Assembly: GCF_014203235.1 (NCBI RefSeq)
Contig: NZ_JACHIN010000003.1
Coordinates: 488,154 to 552,153, forward strand
Reading direction: 5' to 3'
Length of the DNA stretch: 64,000 bases
Source: Nonomuraea endophytica
Lineage (GTDB): Bacteria; Actinomycetota; Actinomycetes; Streptosporangiales; Streptosporangiaceae
Below are positions 59,843 through 64,000 of this stretch, one piece after another; position 1 is the stretch's first letter, and every line of letters begins with the position of its first letter. A program made the translations under genes and the position numbers. The notes under the pieces are model-generated. The model did not search any database. It saw only the letters and a program-made list of their open reading frames with translations, and was not told the origin of the DNA.

Positions 59843-60274
59843 TCGAGGCGCTGCTGCCCATCCCGGCGTCGCAGGCGACGATGAGCTTGCGGATGTCCTT
59901 GCTCTCGATGGTGCTCACGCGGCCACCTCGGCGCTCTCGATGGTGCTCACGCGGCCACCCCGGCGCTCTCGATGGTGCCCATGTGGCCGCTCCGGCGCTC
60001 TGGATGGTGCTCACTTGGCCGCCTCGGCCTGGGGCTCGGGTTCCTCGGCCTTCTCGCCTCTGCCGAATCCGAGCAGCACGGACGCGACGGCGAAGGTCAC
60101 CGCCGCGGCGATGACGATGCCGAGCAGCACGCCGAACCAGCCGCCCTTGGGGGTGACGGCGAGGTAGGCGAAGATGCTGCCGGGCGAGGGGGTGGCGACC
60201 AGGCCCACGCCGGTGACCAGGAAGGTCGCGACGCTCGCCGCCCCGCCCGCGATCATCGCCAGGGCCACCCACAT
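59832..60274 (-). pseudogene. Mannitol PTS remnants: EIIC C-terminus and EIIB N-terminus
   Basis: From 60274 to 60011 the frame reads ALAMIAGGAASVATFLV and PSPGSIFAYLAVTPKGGWFGV, the last about 88 residues of a mannitol-type EIIC. From 59918 to 59832 a GTG start gives STIESKDIRKLIVACDAGMGSSA, the first strand and phospho-Cys loop of EIIB (quoted in part), then four foreign residues and a stop. Both are truncated. The junctions lie near 59850 and 60275. The intact mtl operon must be elsewhere or lost. Confidence 0.8.
59901..60028. repeat. Four tandem copies of a 32-bp unit
   Basis: Units start at 59901, 59933, 59965 and 59997 with core CTCTCGATGGTGCTCACG and small differences between copies. 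Each unit carries a copy of the EIIB start region (GTGAGCACCATCGAGAGC on the minus strand). 32 is not a multiple of three, so each unit shifts frame. No spacers, so not CRISPR. Confidence 0.9.
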
Positions 60275-60326
60275 CAGTCCCTCCAGGTAACAGACACACC
60301 ACCGTGCGCGACGTACGGTCGTGAGC

Positions 60327-60461
60327 ATGGCCAAGGACGAGAAACCGGTGTGCGGCACCTGCCTCGGCGCGGGCGGGGAGTGGATGGAGCTCAACGGCAC
60401 GAAGGACCTGGAGCGCAAGTGGGTCTCGTGCACGACCTGCCAGGGCACCGGCAGAGCGTGA
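60327..60461 (+). CDS. Small DnaJ-like zinc-finger protein (44 aa)
   Basis: The start ATG 60327 gives MAKDEKPVCGTCLGAGGEW, then a charged stretch, then SCTTCQGTGRA. The two CxxCxGxG elements form one zinc site as in the DnaJ cysteine-rich domain. GTGA overlap couples it to the next gene, which repeats the motif. Conserved pair in structure, unknown in function; possible RNA or protein chaperone role. Confidence 0.75.
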   Translation: MAKDEKPVCGTCLGAGGEWMELNGTKDLERKWVSCTTCQGTGRA

Positions 60462-60775
60462 CCGACCCCATCGAGTGTCCCGAGTGCGGCGGCCGGAAGG
60501 GCCAGCGCGTCGGCGGCCTGTTCCTGGGCTGCCAGTTCTGCGGCGGCCTGGGCTGGGTCGGCGGGGACAACGAGCCGGCCGAGCGGGGCGGCGGCCTCAC
60601 GCCGCCTCCCTTGCCGCCGGCGTGGCAGCACCGGGTGTGGCAGGACCCCTTCGTGTCCGCCGCCTTCCCCTGCAGGCTCTGTTTCGGGTCGGGCAGCCTC
60701 ACCCACGTGGACGAGCGGCGGGGCACGCTGATCACCATCGCCTGTACGTGCGTAGAAGAGGTAAATGAGGTGTGA
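60458..60775 (+). CDS. Zinc-ribbon protein (105 aa)
   Basis: The 105-residue protein has a GTG start overlapping the previous stop. Cys pairs: CPECGG, CQFCGG, CRLCFGSG and CTC near the end, giving two possible zinc sites, separated by a proline-rich linker (GLTPPPLPPAW). No signal or membrane segment. The arrangement suggests a nucleic-acid-binding adaptor. It is 18 bases from the next gene. Confidence 0.75.
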   Translation: MTDPIECPECGGRKGQRVGGLFLGCQFCGGLGWVGGDNEPAERGGGLTPPPLPPAWQHRVWQDPFVSAAFPCRLCFGSGSLTHVDERRGTLITIACTCVEEVNEV

Positions 60776-60793
60776 CGCGGCGCACGTACCTCT

Positions 60794-61537
60794 ATGGTCG
60801 AGTTCGTGACCAAGCTCAACCAGATCCTCGCCGTAGAGAAGGGCGTGAAGTCCGACGTCCAGCGCAAGGTGACCGACGCCTACCACCAGATCCAGAAGAC
60901 GCCGCTGCTGTCCGGCATCTCCCGCACCTACCAGCCGATCGACGACGAGGGCGAGCAACTGCCGCCGGAGTCCACGCGCGTGCAGGTGCAGGCCGACGCG
61001 GTGCTGAAGGGCGTCGGCGCCACGCTGACCAGGCTGTTCGATGTCACCGCGACCAAGGACTGGGCCAACTGCCAGGCCAAGGCCAGTGTGCGCGTCGACG
61101 GGACGGTGCTGCTCGAGGACGTGCCGGTCACCTACCTGCTGTTCCTGGAGAAGCAGCTGACGGACGTGCACACGTTCATCTCCAAGCTGCCGACCCTCGA
61201 CCCGGCCGAGACCTGGAACCAGGACGAGCACACCGAGGCGTGGCGGACCGAGCCGGTCAAGACGACCAGGACCAAGAAGGTGCCGCGCAACCACGTGCTG
61301 GCCGAGGCCACGGAGAAGCACCCGGCCCAGGTGCAGGTGTTCACCGAGGACATCGTGGTCGGCTACTGGACGAAGGTCGCCTTCTCCGGCGCGCTGCCGC
61401 AGCGCCGGGTCAACGAACTGCTGGCGCGCGTGCAGAAGCTGCAGGACGCCGTCAAGTTCGCCCGCGAGGAGGCCAACGGCACCGACATCGTCGACCGGAA
61501 GATCGGCGAGAAGGTGTTCTCCTACCTGCTCGGGTAG
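60794..61537 (+). CDS. Conserved actinobacterial protein of unknown function (247 aa)
   Basis: I do not recognise a characterised family with certainty. The protein is mixed alpha/beta, highly charged, without signal or membrane segments (blocks LNQILAVEKGVKSDVQRKV, DVPVTYLLFLEKQLTDVHTF and GEKVFSYLLG). A GTG at 60806 (VTKLNQIL) is an alternative start. It is third in a row with the two zinc-finger genes and immediately precedes the tRNA-like RNA elements, which makes an RNA-related role worth testing. Confidence 0.8.
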   Translation: MVEFVTKLNQILAVEKGVKSDVQRKVTDAYHQIQKTPLLSGISRTYQPIDDEGEQLPPESTRVQVQADAVLKGVGATLTRLFDVTATKDWANCQAKASVRVDGTVLLEDVPVTYLLFLEKQLTDVHTFISKLPTLDPAETWNQDEHTEAWRTEPVKTTRTKKVPRNHVLAEATEKHPAQVQVFTEDIVVGYWTKVAFSGALPQRRVNELLARVQKLQDAVKFAREEANGTDIVDRKIGEKVFSYLLG

Positions 61538-61549
61538 GACCCATAGACC

Positions 61550-61569
61550 CCCTCGCCTGCGTGCGAGGG
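61550..61569 (+). terminator. 7-bp hairpin after unknown gene
   Basis: CCCTCGC (61550-61556) pairs with GCGAGGG (61563-61569) over a six-base loop, 12 bases after the stop codon. No T-run follows, so it may attenuate, mark a processing site or simply be part of the RNA leader. Confidence 0.4.
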
Positions 61570-61576
61570 TGCGCCA

Positions 61577-61707
61577 GGAGCGCAAGCTGAGGCTGAGGCT
61601 GAAGCTGACCAAACGGCCACAGTGGAGGTTCGACACCTCCCCGGGGCACTACACGTCCCGGTAGCCCAAGAGGTAGAGGCAGCCGATCACGTTCAGATTC
61701 TCGCTCC
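61577..61707 (+). ncRNA. Permuted tRNA-like / Y-RNA-like element 1
   Basis: T-arm GGAGG-TTCGACA-CCTCC (61624-61640) is directly followed by acceptor strand CCGGGGC (61641-61647). After ACTACAC comes the 5' acceptor strand GTCCCGG (61655-61661; 7/7 pairs with one G-U) and a D-arm (TAGCCCAAGAGGTAGAGGCA from 61662). So 3' half precedes 5' half. CGGC/GCCG (61614-61617, 61682-61685), CTGAA/TTCAG (61599-61603, 61692-61696) and GGAGCG/CGCTCC (61577-61582, 61702-61707) extend it into a long interrupted stem. It carries CTGACC (61605-61610). The shape resembles bacterial Y RNAs (YrlA). Confidence 0.6.
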
Positions 61708-61728
61708 AGATTCAGCATTGTCCGTCGA

Positions 61729-61865
61729 GCGCCAGATCGACCGAGGTGGACTGTGATGGTTGAGGTGCCGGTTCAAATCCGGCCCGCGGCTCTTCGTGCC
61801 GCGGTGGCTCAATGGCAGAGCACACGTCGTAAGGATTGATCCATCCTCTTAAAAGCAGCTGGCGC
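61729..61865 (+). ncRNA. Permuted tRNA-like / Y-RNA-like element 2
   Basis: T-arm GCCGG-TTCAAAT-CCGGC (61767-61783) runs into acceptor CCGCGGC (61784-61790). After a seven-base loop TCTTCGT follows GCCGCGG (61798-61804; 7/7 Watson-Crick) and a complete D-arm GCTC-AATGGCA-GAGC (61807-61821). The flanks pair as GATCGACC (61735-61742) with GGATTGATC (61833-61841, one bulged A), and GCGCCA with TGGCGC (61729-61734, 61860-61865). Same order and shape as element 1, with TCGACC where element 1 has CTGACC. No intact anticodon loop is formed. Confidence 0.65.
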
Positions 61866-61887
61866 CGCACATGGCGGCAACATCTAA

Positions 61888-61928
61888 GGCCCCCCGGCTT
61901 GGGTAGTCCGGGGGGCCGCTCCTTTTTA
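61888..61928 (+). terminator. Strong intrinsic terminator after RNA elements
   Basis: GGCCCCCCGG (61888-61897) and CCGGGGGGCC (61908-61917) pair perfectly over a ten-base loop, followed by GCTCCTTTTTATT. T-runs like this are uncommon in this GC-rich window. It ends the transcript that would contain both tRNA-like elements. Confidence 0.9.
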
Positions 61929-61940
61929 TTGCCTGGCTTC

Positions 61941-61961
61941 CATACCATACGGTACGGTATG
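61941..61961. promoter_or_regulatory. 21-bp imperfect palindrome upstream of membrane protein
   Basis: Half-sites CATACCATAC (61941-61950) and GTACGGTATG (61952-61961) pair at 9 of 10 positions about a central G. It ends five bases before the ATG at 61966, so a repressor bound here would block that gene. A related sequence occurs at 62923-62936. Confidence 0.55.
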
Positions 61962-61965
61962 TGCC

Positions 61966-62430
61966 ATGTCGCCATGGCCGCTTCGCCTTTGTTATGCAGG
62001 TGCCGCGCTGATCGGGTTGATCGGCGTGGCGCACCTGCTGATGTTCCATTCGCCGCTCACCGGGCCGCTTCCGGCGGGGGAGCGAGCCGTCGCTGATCTG
62101 GCCGCGGTCACCGCGAGTCCGATGTTCGAGAACGGGCGTCAGGTCACGGTGCGCGACTTCAACGACGGGACCAGCGCCGAGATGGGGATGCTGGCGATGA
62201 TGTTCGCCGTCGTGGTGGTTCTCGCCGTCCGTGAAGCGCCGCGGCTGCTGCGGCGCTGGTCGCCTTTCAGCCTGGCGTGCACCGCGGTTTCGGGATTCTC
62301 GGTGTGGCTGTGCGTCGCGTACTTTCCCGAGCCGCTCATCGTGCTCACCGGGATGTCCACCGTGTGTTTCGCGCTCGTTTTCGCGGCGCCGTTCCGTCCG
62401 GTCGCGCTCAGATCGCCCTCGTATAGTTGA
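61966..62430 (+). CDS. Small integral membrane protein of unknown function (154 aa)
   Basis: Four hydrophobic helices (GAALIGLIGVAHLLMF, MLAMMFAVVVVLAV, FSLACTAVSGFSVWL and VLTGMSTVCFALVFA). A conserved-looking polar segment FENGRQVTVRDFNDGT lies between helices 1 and 2. No clear ribosome site; the operator-like palindrome lies directly upstream. It resembles small membrane proteins of the LIC_13387 kind, often TetR-controlled, but I cannot assign a function. Confidence 0.75.
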   Translation: MSPWPLRLCYAGAALIGLIGVAHLLMFHSPLTGPLPAGERAVADLAAVTASPMFENGRQVTVRDFNDGTSAEMGMLAMMFAVVVVLAVREAPRLLRRWSPFSLACTAVSGFSVWLCVAYFPEPLIVLTGMSTVCFALVFAAPFRPVALRSPSYS

Positions 62431-62893
62431 CCTGCGGGAAGGGTGTGAATCCGAACGACTCGTAGAGGGCGCGGGCGGGTGCGTGGAAGGCGTCGCCGCC
62501 GGTGCCGATCGAGACCATCTCCACTTTCCCGGTGGCCTTGATCTGGGTCATGGCGTGCTCCAGCAGCGCCCGGCCGAGCCCGAGCCGCCGGTGCCCGGGG
62601 GTGACCGCCAGAATGTCGATCTCGCCGTGCCGTTCTGACTCCTGGACGACCCAGCCGACGAAACCGGCCAGTTGGTCGTCGACGAACGCGGCGGCGGCGA
62701 ACTTGCCGTTGGCCGGGTCGTGCACACCGGCCAGGTGGCGGCGATAGTCGCCTTTCCAGTCGCCGTGCCGGTTGGCGAAGACGGTTTCGCCGACCACCGG
62801 CCGGAACGAGTCCAGATAGAACGGCCCGAACACCGTGCAGGCCAGATCCACCAGGGCCGGAAGGTCGGCGGGCTCTACGGGGCGAATGTCCAT
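62408..62893 (-). CDS. GNAT N-acetyltransferase
   Basis: The 161-residue single-domain GNAT has the acetyl-CoA loop VTPGHRRLGLGRALLEHA and the late NYTRAI strand. Substrate unknown. Its last 23 bases overlap the convergent membrane-protein gene. It is downstream of the TetR gene on the same strand with a 32-base gap containing a palindrome-like element. Confidence 0.88.
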   Translation of the reverse strand: MDIRPVEPADLPALVDLACTVFGPFYLDSFRPVVGETVFANRHGDWKGDYRRHLAGVHDPANGKFAAAAFVDDQLAGFVGWVVQESERHGEIDILAVTPGHRRLGLGRALLEHAMTQIKATGKVEMVSIGTGGDAFHAPARALYESFGFTPFPQVNYTRAI

Positions 62894-62922
62894 GGGAAGG
62901 GCGCCTTTCGCTGGGTCGCGGC

Positions 62923-62936
62923 ATACTAAACGGTAT
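62923..62936. promoter_or_regulatory. Palindrome-like element upstream of GNAT
   Basis: ATACTAAACGGTAT has ATAC/GTAT ends and matches 11 of 14 positions of the 61944-61957 stretch (ATACCATACGGTAC-type). It overlaps the TetR stop codon. If both are bound by one repressor, the GNAT and membrane-protein genes would be co-regulated. Confidence 0.35.
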
Positions 62937-63540
62937 TGTCCGGCGGCTGGGCCGTGAGGGCGAGTGTCGCGTCGAGCAGGGCAGACGTGAGTACCGGGAG
63001 CCGGTCCGGGGAGCCGTCCAGCAGGAAAAGCCAGGCGAAGATGGGGCCGACCACCAGGGCGTTGAGTATGGCCGGGTCGGGCCGCCTGGCGAGTTCGCCG
63101 CGCAGCGCCGCGCGGTCGAGGATCTCCTCGAAGGTCTGCCGCTGGGCGCCTACGTACCTCGTGACGAAACGCTGGTGGAGTTCGGGGTCGGCCTGGATGT
63201 CGGCCAGCAGGCCGGGGACCGTACCGGGTGGGGCGGAGGCGAAGCTGTCCGCGCTTTCGGCCAGCACGGCCGCCAGGTCGGCGCGGAGCGAGCCCCGGTC
63301 GGACGGCACCGGCAGGAACTCGCCCTCCACCAGGACATCGAAGATCATCTCCTGCTTGCTGGCGAAGCGCCGGTAGATCGCCGCCTTCCCCGCGCCGGAA
63401 CGCGCGGCCACCTCGCCCATCGTCAGCCGCGCGTATCCGGTCTCGGAGAGCAGTTCCCGCACGGCGGCGGCGATGGCGTCGTCGACGCGGCTGTCTCTCG
63501 GCCGCCCGCCGCGACCCCGGGCTTGCTTTCGATCGGTCAT
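62926..63540 (-). CDS. TetR/AcrR-family transcriptional regulator
   Basis: The 204-residue regulator has an HTH ARLTMGEVAARSGAGKAAIYRRFASKQEM (in part) and a TetR_C ligand domain with FEEILDRAALRGEL. ATG start without a clear ribosome site. It is divergent from the DUF2867 gene, and the gap holds tandem GAGTTnnnnAACTC repeats that are its most likely operators. Confidence 0.88.
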   Translation of the reverse strand: MTDRKQARGRGGRPRDSRVDDAIAAAVRELLSETGYARLTMGEVAARSGAGKAAIYRRFASKQEMIFDVLVEGEFLPVPSDRGSLRADLAAVLAESADSFASAPPGTVPGLLADIQADPELHQRFVTRYVGAQRQTFEEILDRAALRGELARRPDPAILNALVVGPIFAWLFLLDGSPDRLPVLTSALLDATLALTAQPPDNTV

Positions 63541-63561
63541 GGATGCATGATACGGGACTAG

Positions 63562-63590
63562 GAGTTACGGAACTCGCAGTTACGGAACTC
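63562..63590. promoter_or_regulatory. Tandem operator in TetR/DUF2867 divergent promoter
   Basis: AGTTACGGAACTC occurs at 63563-63575 and again at 63578-63590, period 15. The first copy is a perfect inverted repeat GAGTT-ACGG-AACTC (63562-63575); the second is imperfect (CAGTT). They lie between the divergent starts at 63540 and 63625. Confidence 0.6.
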
Positions 63591-63624
63591 AATTCCTCGA
63601 AAATCGTCTGGGAAGGAATGGCAG

Positions 63625-64000
63625 ATGCGCATCCCGGCAACCGCCCATCTCGCACAGCCATGGCGGATCCACGAGTTCACCCCCGACTTCAAGGTCGAGG
63701 ATGTGTGGACCTTCCGCACCCCCGGCGCCGGCCCCGACGACTTCCCCGTGATGCTCGCCGCGCTCCGGGCCGCCTACGACGCCGGCGGACAGCCCGCCGT
63801 GGTCCGGTTCATGCTCGCGCTGCGCTGGAAGATCGGCGCCCTGTTCGGGTGGGACACCCCCACAACCGGACTGGGACACCGGGTCGCCTCGCTGCGCGAC
63901 CGGCTGCCGCGTGACCTGGCCCGGACCGCCGACGACGTGCCCCCGTGCACCGATCCGTTCACGGAGGTGTATCTCCTGGACAACGAGGCCGCCCGCGAGC
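63625..64000 (+). CDS. DUF2867-family protein, 3' end outside window
   Basis: ATG 63625 is preceded by GGAAGGA with good spacing. The visible 125 residues begin MRIPATAHLAQPWRIHEF and contain DFKVEDVWTFRTPG and MLALRWKIGALFGWD, typical for DUF2867 (a SRPBCC-like fold). The frame is open at the window edge. It is probably repressed by the divergent TetR protein. Function unknown. Confidence 0.85.
   Translation, partial: MRIPATAHLAQPWRIHEFTPDFKVEDVWTFRTPGAGPDDFPVMLAALRAAYDAGGQPAVVRFMLALRWKIGALFGWDTPTTGLGHRVASLRDRLPRDLARTADDVPPCTDPFTEVYLLDNEAARE

Noticed and set aside
59901..60028. CRISPR-like array
   Set aside because: The 32-bp units are directly abutting with no spacers and no cas genes; they duplicate a gene start region.
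61655..61790. One ordinary tRNA with a long insertion, using GTCCCGG and CCGCGGC as its acceptor
   Set aside because: That pairing has a C-C mismatch and an extra 60 bases, while each half pairs 7/7 with its other neighbour; the permuted reading is better supported.

Overview
The window is GC-rich DNA with frequent GTG starts, 4-base ATGA/GTGA gene overlaps, PucR/LuxR/TetR regulators and a DtxR/IdeR-type iron box. It comes from a filamentous actinomycete, probably of the Streptosporangiales or a close relative; the genus cannot be read from the sequence.

Left part (1-26.7 kb) is mostly uptake, catabolism and regulation. It opens with a two-component system (kinase cut by the window edge) and a secreted serine hydrolase. 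Next come an MFS transporter and a FecBCDE-type metal-chelate/cofactor ABC importer, preceded by a Zur/Fur-like palindrome. A long minus-strand block (8.3-19.9 kb) looks like a system for scavenging D-amino acids or muropeptides: oligopeptide ABC importer, D-aminopeptidase-like hydrolase, N-acyl-D-amino-acid deacylase, N-acylamino-acid racemase-like enolase, GNAT and a PucR regulator, facing a NagA-like deacetylase. Then follow a GlxA-type regulator divergent from a DUF4260/TetR pair with two palindromic operators, a sodium:solute symporter divergent from an agmatinase-family gene, a thioredoxin-reductase-like protein with an XRE regulator, and an orphan LuxR protein.

Centre (26.7-54.6 kb) is a nonribosomal peptide gene cluster for a tri-cysteine thiazoline metallophore. 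NRPS1 is ArCP-Cy-A(Cys)-PCP-Cy-A(Cys)-PCP. NRPS2 is docking-Cy-A(Cys)-MT-PCP-TE, with a cysteine-nucleophile TE. Two dinucleotide-dependent reductases, a type II thioesterase, an NTF2-fold protein and a DrrAB-like ABC exporter follow in a tightly coupled operon. A second plus-strand group carries a PNPO-like flavoprotein, an EntE-like aryl-AMP ligase and a type II DAHP synthase. The divergent arm does not hold a salicylate synthase. It holds 4-amino-4-deoxychorismate synthase, an ADC-lyase-like enzyme, a benzoate-CoA-ligase-like enzyme, an unknown protein and a solitary PaaA-like diiron oxygenase. A 16/19 match to the DtxR/IdeR iron box lies between the two arms. Together these suggest an iron-regulated siderophore built on a p-aminobenzoate-derived aryl cap, possibly ring-hydroxylated to a 4-aminosalicyl-type chelator; that last step is inference.

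Right part (54.6-64 kb): DUF2461, alpha-carbonic anhydrase and an S9 peptidase lead to a tRNA-Pro. Beside it is a recombination scar: a frameshifted integrase fragment abutting the last codons of a modular polyketide synthase, then a metallophosphoesterase and truncated mannitol-PTS pieces with a 32-bp tandem repeat. Next is an operon of two small zinc-finger proteins and an unknown 247-residue protein. It is followed by two tandem RNA-like elements in which the 3' half of a tRNA precedes the 5' half (permuted-tRNA or Y-RNA/YrlA-like), ending at a strong intrinsic terminator. The window closes with a membrane protein, a GNAT, a TetR regulator with candidate operators, and a DUF2867 gene cut by the edge.
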